From Flavobacteriales bacterium (lineage in GTDB: Bacteria; Bacteroidota; Bacteroidia; Flavobacteriales_F; PHOS-HE28): a stretch of 64,000 nucleotides of DNA. The position numbers and the translations under genes were made by a program. Below the pieces are notes generated by a model that searched no databases, was not told the DNA's origin, and was given only the letters and a program-made list of their open reading frames with translations. Shown here one piece after another: positions 47,865 through 55,952 of the stretch; positions within the stretch are counted from its first letter, which is position 1, and the number at the start of each line of letters is the position of its first letter. The stretch is from contig JADKJM010000016.1 in NCBI GenBank assembly GCA_016721005.1, positions 434,001-498,000 of the forward strand. Reading direction: 5' to 3'.

Positions 47865-47922
47865 GAGGTGCTTTCTCTTGGCTTTCAGGCGTTTCCGCGC
47901 ATAGCTCTGCGAAAACGGGGTG

Positions 47923-47952
47923 CGAAAGTAGCTGAATTGCCTTTTCCACCAA
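47923..47952 (-). promoter_or_regulatory. Promoter of the str-S10-spc-alpha superoperon
   Basis: On the minus strand TTG (47950-47952) and TACTTTCG (47923-47930) are exactly 19 bases apart, the spacing of the TTG-N19-TAnnTTTG Bacteroidota promoter; the -7 box differs at one position. The predicted start leaves a leader of about 50 bases before rpsL. Confidence 0.6.
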
Positions 47953-48142
47953 CCGGTGTGCATTGAAATTTCTCGTGGGCACGGGAGAGCACTCGCGGAG
48001 CGGGTATCCATACGCCTCAACGGCCTGATGCCATTTGCCTTGCTGCTCTAAGGAAAGCTCGCGGAAAGACGGGTCGTTCGGGGGCATAGGTTCAAGGCTG
48101 TTCCATGCGGTCCATTTGCCGGACAACTGAAACCATGAACTG

Positions 48143-48150
48143 TACATTTG
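48143..48150 (+). promoter_or_regulatory. -7 box TACATTTG upstream of the Fic-like gene
   Basis: Full TAnnTTTG match 21 bases before the ATG at 48172. A TTG at 48116-48118 is 24 bases upstream of the box, somewhat far. Confidence 0.4.
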
Positions 48151-48171
48151 TTCGCATCATATGATCTGAAC

Positions 48172-49158
48172 ATGGACGTCGGGAGCATCACTTATCACTC
48201 CATCAGCCCCCGCATGCTGAACCTGCTGGCCAGGATCCACCAGCAACTGGGTGAAGTGCAGGCCCGGCACCTTCACCACCCCCCGGAAGGCTCGGCCAAG
48301 GTGTACCGGGCCAGCACGGTGCACGCGACCTTGGCGATAGAAGGAGGATTGCTCGATCCGCACCCCGTGGCGGCCATCGCCGAGGACCATTCGGCCAGCA
48401 CCCAAGGGCCAGCCGCGCTCGAGGCCTTGAACACACACCGCACCTACGACCTGCTCACGAACCTCGACCCCTTCACGGAACTGGACCTCCGCCAAGCGCA
48501 CGGCGTGCTCATGCACGGCCTCGCCGTGGATGCCGGACGCTACCGGACGGGACCCATGGAAGTGTTCTATGGCGAGCCGCAGCCCTTGCGCACCGCTCCG
48601 GCCAAAGGCCTGCCTGTGGCCATGCAGGACCTCCTGCGGTACGCCGAGGAGGACGACTTCCCTCCCCTGCTCACCAGTTGCGTGCTGCACTTCGGCATGG
48701 TGTACCTGCGGCCGTTCACCGCCGGAAATGGGCGGCTCGCCCGCCTCTGGCAGCGGCGCTTGCTCATGTCGCATTGGCCGGTCTTCGGGTACCTGCCCGT
48801 GGAAGCCTTCATCCACCGCGCGGAACCCGCCTACCACGCCGCGCTGGAGTTCGCCGACCGCCGTGGCGATTGCGGCGACTTCATCAACTACATGCTGGAG
48901 CGGATCGAGGAAGCCTTGGCTGAAGTGCTCCTTACCTCCGATCCCGTCAAGTCCGCCGGTGATCGCGTGGCGGGCTTCCTTCACGCGTTGGACCACCAAG
49001 GGAACGCATCGCGCGCATTCCAACGCCGCGAGTACATGGCCTTCTACCCCAGGATCTCCACCGCAACGGCGACACGGGATCTGAAGGAAGCGGCGGGTGC
49101 TGGAAAACTGAGCACGGAAGGAAGTGGACGCAGCGTGCGGTATCAGGCGACGTCTTGA
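48172..49158 (+). CDS. Fic-family protein with degenerate catalytic motif
   Basis: About 328 residues. An inhibitory-helix motif TLAIEG (residues 53-58, matching S/T-xxx-E-G) precedes the Fic core, and a winged-helix-like C-terminus follows (residues about 290-328, ATATRDLKEAAGAGKLSTEGSGRSVRYQ). The Fic loop reads RPFTAGNGRLAR (170-181) where active AMP-transferases have HPFxDGNGRxxR. The catalytic His is Arg and the metal-binding acidic residue is Ala. AMPylation by the usual mechanism therefore looks impossible, and the protein may be a regulator, an inactive paralogue, or use another chemistry. ATG 48172 is preferred over TTG 48148, which overlaps the -7 box. Confidence 0.85.
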   Translation: MDVGSITYHSISPRMLNLLARIHQQLGEVQARHLHHPPEGSAKVYRASTVHATLAIEGGLLDPHPVAAIAEDHSASTQGPAALEALNTHRTYDLLTNLDPFTELDLRQAHGVLMHGLAVDAGRYRTGPMEVFYGEPQPLRTAPAKGLPVAMQDLLRYAEEDDFPPLLTSCVLHFGMVYLRPFTAGNGRLARLWQRRLLMSHWPVFGYLPVEAFIHRAEPAYHAALEFADRRGDCGDFINYMLERIEEALAEVLLTSDPVKSAGDRVAGFLHALDHQGNASRAFQRREYMAFYPRISTATATRDLKEAAGAGKLSTEGSGRSVRYQATS

Positions 49159-49412
49159 TCAACAACCCATCACTATTACGGAAATGCCCGAACTTCGGGG
49201 AAGCCTACACTACGGGTTCTTGACCGCGATCTGCATGCAATCACAGCTCGAATACTCCACACCGTCCTCGAAGTAGAACGCGATGTTATCCATGGTGAAA
49301 CGCAACGGGATCGAATCGTTTACCAGCACATTCGACCCATACTCTCCGGAAGCACCGAACAAGGCCCATCGATTCCCCGCCTGATCAAATGCTGGGAAGT
49401 TGGTTCCGATAC

Positions 49413-50840
49413 TAGTAGTGTCCGGTAAAGTTCCTGATTGAGGGCAAAAAGGAAGGGGACCGGAGTCCCCCACCAGTGTATAGGTTCAGGGTGTCTAACG
49501 CCAAGAGCCGAACACATGAGCCAAGGTAGCCTGTTTACCGGACAGCCGGTCCCTCTCTCAGTTGCTTCAGTTGATCCCGAAGAACCTGGTTGACCGGTTG
49601 GCCAAGGAGCACCAAGCGGACCGGTACTGCAAGACCCTCTTCACCTACGACCATCTGGTGACCATGCTTTCGGCCATCTACATGGGCTGTACCGGCTTGC
49701 GCGAACTGGTGACCGGTCTGCAAGCCTGCCAGCAGCGCCTGCGGCATCTTGGCCTGAAGCAGAACCCACGCCGCAGTACGCTCGCCGATGCCAACAAGCG
49801 CCGCACCGAGGCGCTTTTTCAGGATCTCTTCCACGGCCTTTACCGGCGCTACTACGGGGATTCCCCGGACAGCCGACGGCGTAAGGACGGTCCCTTGGGC
49901 CGCTTGCATGTGCTGGACAGCACCACGATCACCCTGTTCAGTGATGTGCTCCAAGGCACCGGTGCCTTCGGCCTCAACGGGCGTAAGAAGGGTGGCGCCA
50001 AGGCCCATGTGGTCATGCGTGTGGACCAGCAGGTCCCCTGCTTCATCGACCTCACCGAAGGCAAGCGCAACGACAAGCACATCATGGCACGAGTACCCTT
50101 GGCCAGGGGTTCGGTGGTGGTCTTCGACATGGGTTATACCAACTACGCCCAGTGGGCCGCATGGGACAAGCAGGGGGTCTTTTGGGTTACGCGCCTACAG
50201 GAGGGTGCCGTGGTGAAGGACCGCGAGCACCTGCCGGTGAACGATGCCCAACGCGTCGCCGGGGTCATCGCCCAACAGCTTGTGCGCCTCGGCGCGGGCA
50301 AGCGCTCCGTGGCGGCCCGCGTGGTCCACTATCACCACAAGGAGAGCGGCCGCATCTTTCGCTTTGTGACCAACAATACCAAGTGGTCGCCCACCACCGT
50401 GGCGCGCATCTACCGCCAACGCTGGGACATCGAGATGCTCTTCAAACGCATCAAGCAGAACTACCCCCTGCGCGACTTTCTGGGAGACTCGCCCAACGCC
50501 ATCAAGATCCAGATCTGGTGCGCTTTCATCGCTGATCTGCTGGTGACGATCGTGCGCGACCGCGCTCATCTGACCGGCCCACGCCGTTGGTCCTTCTCCG
50601 GTGTAGCCTCCTTACTGCGGATCCACCTGCACACCTACATCGATGTGCTCCGGTTCCTGCGCGATCCGGACCGAGCGTTGATCGACTACAAGCCTCCGGA
50701 GCCATCTCCGCAGCTTAGCCTACAGCTATCGCTTTGAACACACAGGGGGGCTTGCCTTCAACAACTTGGCAAACGGTATACGCCTGCCAAGGGCTTTATC
50801 CTATCTCAACCAACCTTGACGAGTTTCCCCGGACACTACT
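49413..50840 (+). mobile_element. IS4-family insertion sequence with 11-bp target duplication
   Basis: An element of about 1.43 kb. Terminal inverted repeats read AGTAGTGTCCGG on the left (49414) and CCGGACACTACT on the right (ending 50840). The 11-base target duplication GGTTCCGATAC flanks it at 49402-49412 and 50841-50851. A GGGGAC-CGGA-GTCCCC hairpin at 49455-49470 lies inside the left end. It carries one transposase gene and interrupts a lipoprotein gene. Intact duplication and ends indicate a recent insertion. Confidence 0.9.
49562..50737 (+). CDS. IS4-family transposase
   Basis: About 391 residues. An N-terminal DUF4372-like segment (LIPKNLVDRLAKEHQADRY) precedes the DDE domain: first Asp in LHVLDSTTITLFSD, second in VVFDMGYTNY, and the Glu signature IYRQRWDIEMLFKRIKQNYP (the Y-R-E-K box). 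The in-frame start visible is a TTG. A better ATG at 49516 (MSQGSLFTGQP) joins the frame if one C of the CCC at 49551-49553 is removed, so the true start may be masked by an indel. Confidence 0.9.
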   Translation: MLQLIPKNLVDRLAKEHQADRYCKTLFTYDHLVTMLSAIYMGCTGLRELVTGLQACQQRLRHLGLKQNPRRSTLADANKRRTEALFQDLFHGLYRRYYGDSPDSRRRKDGPLGRLHVLDSTTITLFSDVLQGTGAFGLNGRKKGGAKAHVVMRVDQQVPCFIDLTEGKRNDKHIMARVPLARGSVVVFDMGYTNYAQWAAWDKQGVFWVTRLQEGAVVKDREHLPVNDAQRVAGVIAQQLVRLGAGKRSVAARVVHYHHKESGRIFRFVTNNTKWSPTTVARIYRQRWDIEMLFKRIKQNYPLRDFLGDSPNAIKIQIWCAFIADLLVTIVRDRAHLTGPRRWSFSGVASLLRIHLHTYIDVLRFLRDPDRALIDYKPPEPSPQLSLQLSL

Positions 50841-51130
50841 GGTTCCGATACCGAGGAAATTCGTGTCATAGTAGCGCTCGTGCAGTATTCGAAGATCGAA
50901 CGTATCGGCGAAGTTGGATAGCAACAAACTGTCGCGGCCGCCACTTCCGAAAGAACTCACCAACATGGTGTAGAGATAGTTGCTGGAGGTGTCATAGACC
51001 GTGTAGGTGCCGATGAAGCGGTCACGGCCATCAACTGGAGCAGGGTCCGGCTCAGGACATTCCTTGTCCTTTCGGCAAGCCGAGAAACCGAACACCACCA
51101 ATACAGGCAAGAAAACGACTGCTCGCATCC

Positions 51131-51628
51131 TCACTGCTTCACACCATACTCCCGGTAGGACCATGTAAAGAATGGCACACCATCCTCCGCGTAGAACGCG
51201 ATGTTGTTGATTACGTACGACATCCGCAGTGTGTCATGGACCATTCGATTGGTCTGGAAAATCGGGTCTGATTCTGCAAAGAATGCCCAACGATCCCCAG
51301 AATGATCCAATGACGGGAATGCCGGTGCTAGATTGAGGAAATCCGTATTGTTCCCATTGTCATGCTGGACATAAAGGTTGAACCGATCGCCCCAATTAAC
51401 AACATATACAGAGTCAATTCCGCTAGTCCCACTTGCCTTTAAGATCTCCATCGAGTACAAATACATCCCCGTAGTATCATACACCATGTACTGCCCGACG
51501 AACTTATCCCTCCCGTCCACTGAAGGGGCCAGAGAAGGACACTCCTTTTCCTTTCGGCAGCCGACCGAACACAACACGAGGTAGAGGCCGCACAGCACCA
51601 ACCGTGAAAGGTGAGAACTCCTTGTCAT
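51131..51628 (-). CDS. Small lipoprotein, tandem paralogue 5
   Basis: 165 residues. Signal peptide and lipobox LCSVGC, then charged RKEKECP, the family core VDGRDKFVGQYMVYDTTGMY, VNWGDRFNLYVQHDN, RWAFFAE and the terminal DTLRMSY..NNIAFYAEDGVPFFTWSYREYGVKQ. A beta-rich, probably lipocalin- or immunoglobulin-sized fold is likely; no known family is recognised. Translation probably couples with the gene above (its stop and the next ATG overlap or nearly touch). Confidence 0.75.
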   Translation of the reverse strand: MTRSSHLSRLVLCGLYLVLCSVGCRKEKECPSLAPSVDGRDKFVGQYMVYDTTGMYLYSMEILKASGTSGIDSVYVVNWGDRFNLYVQHDNGNNTDFLNLAPAFPSLDHSGDRWAFFAESDPIFQTNRMVHDTLRMSYVINNIAFYAEDGVPFFTWSYREYGVKQ

Positions 51629-52119
51629 TGCTTCACGCCGTACTCGCGGTAGGACCATGTGAAGAAGGGCACACCATCCTCCGCGTAGAACGCAATGTTG
51701 TTGATCTCATAGGACATACGCAGCGTGTCATTGACCAACTGATTTGTCAAGAAGACCGGATCAGAATCTGCGAAGAAGGCCCATCGGTTGCCTTCATGGT
51801 CGAACGCGGGAAACTCCGGGGCTAGATTCAACCCATTGGTATGGTCACCGTCATCATGTTGCACATATAGATCAAAGCGCCCTCCCCAGTTCACGATATA
51901 GACCAGGTCATTCCCAACATCATTTGCCTTCATGATCTCCATGGGGTAGAGATAGATACCAGTTGTATCATATACTTTGTATTGCCCGACGAACTTATCC
52001 CTCCCGTCAACAGAAGTCCTGGGCGAAGGACACTCCTTCTCCTTGCGGCAACCCACCGAACAGATCACGAGGTAGAGGCCGCACAGCACCAACCTTGTAA
52101 GGCGAGAACTCCTTGTCAT
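51625..52119 (-). CDS. Small lipoprotein, tandem paralogue 4
   Basis: 164 residues, nearest to paralogue 5 in its leader (MTRSSRLTRLVLCGLYLVICSVGC) and throughout. Core VDGRDKFVGQYKVYDTTGIY, WGGRFDLYVQHDDGD, FDHEGNRWAFFADSD. Stop and next ATG overlap by 4 bases (ATGA). Function unknown; attachment to a membrane by the lipidated Cys is the only solid prediction. Confidence 0.75.
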   Translation of the reverse strand: MTRSSRLTRLVLCGLYLVICSVGCRKEKECPSPRTSVDGRDKFVGQYKVYDTTGIYLYPMEIMKANDVGNDLVYIVNWGGRFDLYVQHDDGDHTNGLNLAPEFPAFDHEGNRWAFFADSDPVFLTNQLVNDTLRMSYEINNIAFYAEDGVPFFTWSYREYGVKQ

Positions 52120-52595
52120 TGCTTCACGCCATACTCCCGATAGGACCATACAAAGAAAGGCACGCCATCCTGTGCATAGAAGGCGATGTTGTTGATCACA
52201 TAGGACATTCTCAAAGTATCGTGTATCAAGTACCCTGACTGAAAGCTGGCGTCAGCTTCATGCGATAAGGCCCAACGATGTCCATCGTGATCAACAGAAG
52301 GGAACGGAGGAATGATCCCGAAGCCATTCGTCAGATCACCATCCTCGTGCCTTACATAGAAATCAAATCTGTCGCCCCAATTCACCACAAACAATGAGTC
52401 TTGTCCAGGGTCATTTGCCCTCATGATCTCCATCGAATAGAGATACATACCCGTGGTGTCATATACCTTGTATTGCCCTACGAACTGGACCCTGCCATCT
52501 ACGGCAACCGTCGTTGACGAAGGACATTCCTTGTCCTTTCGGCAAGCCGAGAAACCGAACACCACCAATACAGGCAAGAAAACGACTGCTCGCAT
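52116..52595 (-). CDS. Small lipoprotein, tandem paralogue 3
   Basis: 159 residues. The leader (MRAVVFLPVLVVFGFSACRK) is the one used by the IS-split copy, not by its neighbours, and a 110-base segment covering it (52521-52630) is identical to 51054-51163. The body follows the array consensus (FVGQYKVYDTTGMY, VNWGDRFDFYVRHEDGD, SYREYGVKQ). It overlaps paralogue 4 by 4 bases and lies two bases after paralogue 2. Confidence 0.75.
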   Translation of the reverse strand: MRAVVFLPVLVVFGFSACRKDKECPSSTTVAVDGRVQFVGQYKVYDTTGMYLYSMEIMRANDPGQDSLFVVNWGDRFDFYVRHEDGDLTNGFGIIPPFPSVDHDGHRWALSHEADASFQSGYLIHDTLRMSYVINNIAFYAQDGVPFFVWSYREYGVKQ

Positions 52596-52597
52596 CC

Positions 52598-53092
52598 TCA
52601 CTGCTTCACACCATACTCCCGGTAGGACCAAGTGAAGAAAGGCACGCCATCCTGTGCGTAGAAAGCGATGTTGTTGACCTCGTACGACATCCGAAGGGTG
52701 TCGTTGATCAACCTACTGCCCATGAAGGCCGAATCAGGAACACGTGACAACGCCCAACGTTTGCCCGAGTGATCATAGCTTGGGTATGGCGGGTTGATAT
52801 TGAAGACATCAGTTTGATCGCCGTCCTCATGTCTTACAAAGAAGTTGTACCGGTCACCCCAGTTCACAACGAACAGGGAGTCCTTTCCGGGGTCATTGGC
52901 CTTCATGATCTCCATCGAGTAGAGATACAAACCCGTGGTGTCGAAGACCTCGTATTGCCCAACGAACTTATCCCGTCCGTCGACTGACGGGGCCAGAGAA
53001 GGACACTCCTTGTCCTTGCGGCAACCTACCGAACAGATCACGAGGTAAAGCCCGCAAAGCGCCAACCGTATCAGGTGCAACCTCCCTGTCAT
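52598..53092 (-). CDS. Small lipoprotein, tandem paralogue 2
   Basis: 164 residues with lipobox ICSVGC and core VDGRDKFVGQYEVFDTTGLY, VNWGDRYNFFVRHEDGD, SYREYGVKQ. The 3' half is close to paralogue 3 and the 5' end to paralogues 4 and 5, a mosaic typical of recombination within the array. Confidence 0.75.
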   Translation of the reverse strand: MTGRLHLIRLALCGLYLVICSVGCRKDKECPSLAPSVDGRDKFVGQYEVFDTTGLYLYSMEIMKANDPGKDSLFVVNWGDRYNFFVRHEDGDQTDVFNINPPYPSYDHSGKRWALSRVPDSAFMGSRLINDTLRMSYEVNNIAFYAQDGVPFFTWSYREYGVKQ

Positions 53093-53580
53093 TGCTTCAC
53101 GCCGTACTCGCGGTAGGACCATGTGAAGAATGGCACACCATCCTCAGCGTAATACGCGATATTGTTCTTGACATAACTCATTCGCAGCGTATCGTTCACC
53201 AAATGGTTCGATTGGAAGGCTTGGTCATATTCATCGGATACCGACCATCTATGCCCTAGCCGGTCAAACGCAGGATTGTAAACGCCGAAGTTGAAGATAG
53301 GTGCCGGGTCCGTGTCATCATGGAGTACATACACGTCAAAATCATTGCCCCAATTGAATACATACAAGCTGTCAGGAAAGCTGGATCTGAATATTTCCAT
53401 CGAATACCGATAGTTCCCAAGTGTATCGAACACGTTGTAGCGGCCAACAAACTGGTCCCTCCAGTCAACGGGCGTAGAAGGAGTAGGACATACTTTCTCG
53501 TCCTTTCTACAACCTGATAATAAAGTATTCAGAACAAGGCACAACAAGCCCAAGATCCAGAGTCGTCCAATTCTCATCAT
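53089..53580 (-). CDS. Small lipoprotein, tandem paralogue 1
   Basis: 163 residues, the most divergent intact copy: MMRIGRLWILGLLCLVLNTLLSGC leader, core VDWRDQFVGRYNVFDTLGNY, FNWGNDFDVYVLHDD, and the invariant NDTLRMSYV.NNIAYYAEDG..YREYGVKQ end. Its ATG overlaps the stop of the choice-of-anchor gene by 4 bases (53577-53580), tying the array to that secreted protein. Confidence 0.78.
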   Translation of the reverse strand: MMRIGRLWILGLLCLVLNTLLSGCRKDEKVCPTPSTPVDWRDQFVGRYNVFDTLGNYRYSMEIFRSSFPDSLYVFNWGNDFDVYVLHDDTDPAPIFNFGVYNPAFDRLGHRWSVSDEYDQAFQSNHLVNDTLRMSYVKNNIAYYAEDGVPFFTWSYREYGVKQ

Positions 53581-55946
53581 TGCTTCACAATACGTTCCAC
53601 ATGCACGTGACCCGTCGCATCCTCAATGAGCATCAGATAACCTCCATTAGCCAACGCTCTGAGGTCCAAGGTCATTTGGCGCTCAACACCACGTTCTAGG
53701 ATCAGACGCCTCCCCAGCGCATCCCGCACCTCAACAGAACGGAGATCTCTGTTCGACTGGATGGTCAACATTCCAGTGGTCGGGTTGGGATACACCTTCA
53801 CCCCTTCGGGATACGCGATCTGTACTTCCTTGTCCGTGCCGTGAAGGACATTGGACATCGCAGGAAGCTCCATCTCCATAAGGAGGTTGATCACCTCAGC
53901 ATCCCCCTGTTGTTGTAGTGCCATGTACTCCCCGCCTCCTGTAGCACCGGGGCTACCGAAGATATGGATGTAACCCGCCAGATCATCGGTCGGTCCGCAA
54001 TTGCTCACGATATCCAGCACGTAGTAGTAGATCCCGTCCGGAACGAAGGACCCATCCGAGAACAAGGCGCTGCCATTCGCGCGCCCATCCCAATGGATAC
54101 TGGAGAGCACCAGAACGCCGGGTGCCCTGGATACGAATGGGCAACAATATCCTGCGCCCGTGCGGTGCGCTACCGGTACATCAATATCGTTCCAGCGGCT
54201 GAAGATGGTGAGCTCGAAAAAGTTCGCGTTGTACGCGCAAAAGGGGTGCAGCTCGTCCAATACCTGCCAGTAGTCGTTCACACCATCGCCGTTGGGCGTG
54301 AACACGTTGGGCACAAGATTGTAGCTGATACCCCCATCCATTACATCACAGCAGCCTTCGCAGTCCTCTATGCAGGCATCGTTGTTCACCAAGGCCGTGA
54401 AGTTCAGGCCAGCAGTGAAACCAGGCGCCAAAGTGATCACGGGGGCCTCGAAAGTGACCGAAGCTTCGCCGGTATCGACAGGGCCATTGGCCTGTGCACC
54501 ATCCACGTCCGTGCCAGCCACGATGCATCCTCCAGCAACGGTGTACTCAGGCAATGGAAGACCGCCGGGCGACCGGTTCTCGTAGTACACGCAAACGGGG
54601 CAGTAGCGGCACATGACTTTGATGTTGTATATGCATGTGCTTTGCAACGTTCCGCACGCATTATTATCCTCGAAGGTAAACTGAACTGTATGGTAACCAA
54701 TATCAGACTCAGAAGGAACCCATGCGAAATGGCCTTGTTCATACTGCCCTAGAATCGCCCCATAGGTGCCCGGAGCCCCCGACCACGAAACAACGTCAAC
54801 TTGCTCGTTAGGTGAGTCGCTCGACGGCATGGTCACATCAAGAAGATGGTCCGCTTGCACATAAAGATCTCCGCCAGAGCAAATTGGAGCCAAATTGTTC
54901 GCCATATGCACCAGCACACGGCCTTGTGTTTCATCAAGCGCCAGAAAGCAACCTGGCAGGTATTCGGCGGTCACCGAATATGAATCGATCGACGTACTGG
55001 CAGTGGTCGTGATCTGTTGCAATCCAAAACCGCTTTGCGGGGGTACGGTACTCCATGTGTAAAACCAAGAGGCATCGCCTTCAATGGTTAGCGTAAGGGG
55101 TTCACCTTCGCACGCCGGCACAGGTTCGACAGTTAGAGGACCGGGGGGGGCGAACTCGGAGGTAAGCGTGCCTGATTTAATGAAGATCCCTGAATCGTAC
55201 AGTGGGTCCACCATGTTGCAAATGGCGAATTTCAAGTGGTACCACTGGTTGCAAAGGACCTGTCGATGTACTGTTAGCACAACGGTCTTCCCATCATATG
55301 CCCATTGAGCGGTGGCTTCCGTGAGCACATTCCCTACAGGGTTGTTGAATAGGTTGTCCACATAAAGGTTGGCGTTCTGGAGGGGGTTGATCGTATTGAT
55401 GGAGATCGGCGCTCCGCCAACAACTGCCATATTCTCAGCATTGTTGCTAAAGGGCCCGGAAATGCCAGGCCCTGAGATGAAGATGCCGAAGACATCGTTG
55501 CGGTTGCTACCCACGTAATCAAGGTACTCCTCCGATGCAAAGACGAATGTGAAGGCGAGGTCCACGTTGGTGGTCTTGACGTCAAACTCCAACGTGGAGG
55601 CGTTATTCACGAATCCGACCGGACTAATGGCGTCAAGATCAGCGTCATAATATGAAGACCCGGTTTGTTGTGCATCACCGGAATTGCTCGTCCCCCAGGT
55701 TGCTGCGAATGCTGCATTCCCAGTGGTCAAGGCCACTCCCGTTTCAAAACCGATCTTACTTGTACCATCGGTGAATGTTGCAAGTTCATGAGGATGCCCA
55801 TTGTGAATGGCATTGGCCACCTCAACATTGGCCCCAGCGAGGTAGTTGGATGCCACTATTGCCGATGCGTACGTGATATCGGGTATCTGGGCCATGAGCA
55901 TTGCACATGGAAGCAGCAATGTGCTTAGCGAAGCGATCGCTCTCAT
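53577..55946 (-). CDS. Choice-of-anchor L secreted protein with T9SS sorting domain
   Basis: 789 residues. Signal peptide (to about residue 20, AMLMAQIP), then a choice-of-anchor L domain (about 25-250; STLEFDVKTTNVDLAFTFVFASEEYLDYVGSNRNDVFGIFISG), Ig-like beta domains, a CHU_C-like domain (NLVPNVFTPNGDGVNDYWQVL ... DGIYYYVLDI) and finally a type A T9SS tail (VKVYPNPTTGMLTIQSNRDL ... GGYLMLIED). Presence of both a type B-like domain internally and a type A tail is unusual. Secretion through T9SS to the surface is expected. It lies six bases after the fibre-like gene and overlaps the lipoprotein array. Confidence 0.85.
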   Translation of the reverse strand: MRAIASLSTLLLPCAMLMAQIPDITYASAIVASNYLAGANVEVANAIHNGHPHELATFTDGTSKIGFETGVALTTGNAAFAATWGTSNSGDAQQTGSSYYDADLDAISPVGFVNNASTLEFDVKTTNVDLAFTFVFASEEYLDYVGSNRNDVFGIFISGPGISGPFSNNAENMAVVGGAPISINTINPLQNANLYVDNLFNNPVGNVLTEATAQWAYDGKTVVLTVHRQVLCNQWYHLKFAICNMVDPLYDSGIFIKSGTLTSEFAPPGPLTVEPVPACEGEPLTLTIEGDASWFYTWSTVPPQSGFGLQQITTTASTSIDSYSVTAEYLPGCFLALDETQGRVLVHMANNLAPICSGGDLYVQADHLLDVTMPSSDSPNEQVDVVSWSGAPGTYGAILGQYEQGHFAWVPSESDIGYHTVQFTFEDNNACGTLQSTCIYNIKVMCRYCPVCVYYENRSPGGLPLPEYTVAGGCIVAGTDVDGAQANGPVDTGEASVTFEAPVITLAPGFTAGLNFTALVNNDACIEDCEGCCDVMDGGISYNLVPNVFTPNGDGVNDYWQVLDELHPFCAYNANFFELTIFSRWNDIDVPVAHRTGAGYCCPFVSRAPGVLVLSSIHWDGRANGSALFSDGSFVPDGIYYYVLDIVSNCGPTDDLAGYIHIFGSPGATGGGEYMALQQQGDAEVINLLMEMELPAMSNVLHGTDKEVQIAYPEGVKVYPNPTTGMLTIQSNRDLRSVEVRDALGRRLILERGVERQMTLDLRALANGGYLMLIEDATGHVHVERIVKQ

Positions 55947-55952
55947 GACTGG

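Larger units (their letters stand above)
49210..51128 (-). pseudogene. Paralogous lipoprotein gene split by an IS4 element (array member 6)
   Basis: The N-terminal part (50841-51128) encodes MRAVVFLPVLVVFGFSACRK with a lipobox Cys, then VDGRDRFIGTYTVYDT up to NFLGIGT. The C-terminal part (49210-49412) resumes with SIGTNFPAFDQAGNRWALFG and NDSIPLRFTMDNIAFYFEDG. Removing the insertion and one copy of the 11-base duplication rejoins one reading frame like its five tandem neighbours. The C-terminus differs (CDCMQIAVKNP instead of YREYGVKQ), so this end copy had diverged before the insertion. Confidence 0.85.

Noticed and set aside
47380..48147. Minus-strand ORF whose first 90 codons lie upstream of rpsL
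   Set aside because: The start region looks moderately protein-like ([17 protein letters not shown]), but it overlaps the str promoter and runs through rpsL out of frame. No family is recognised, so it is kept only as a note.
49455..49470. GGGGAC-CGGA-GTCCCC hairpin as an independent terminator
   Set aside because: It lies inside the IS4 left end and has no U-run; noted as part of the element only.
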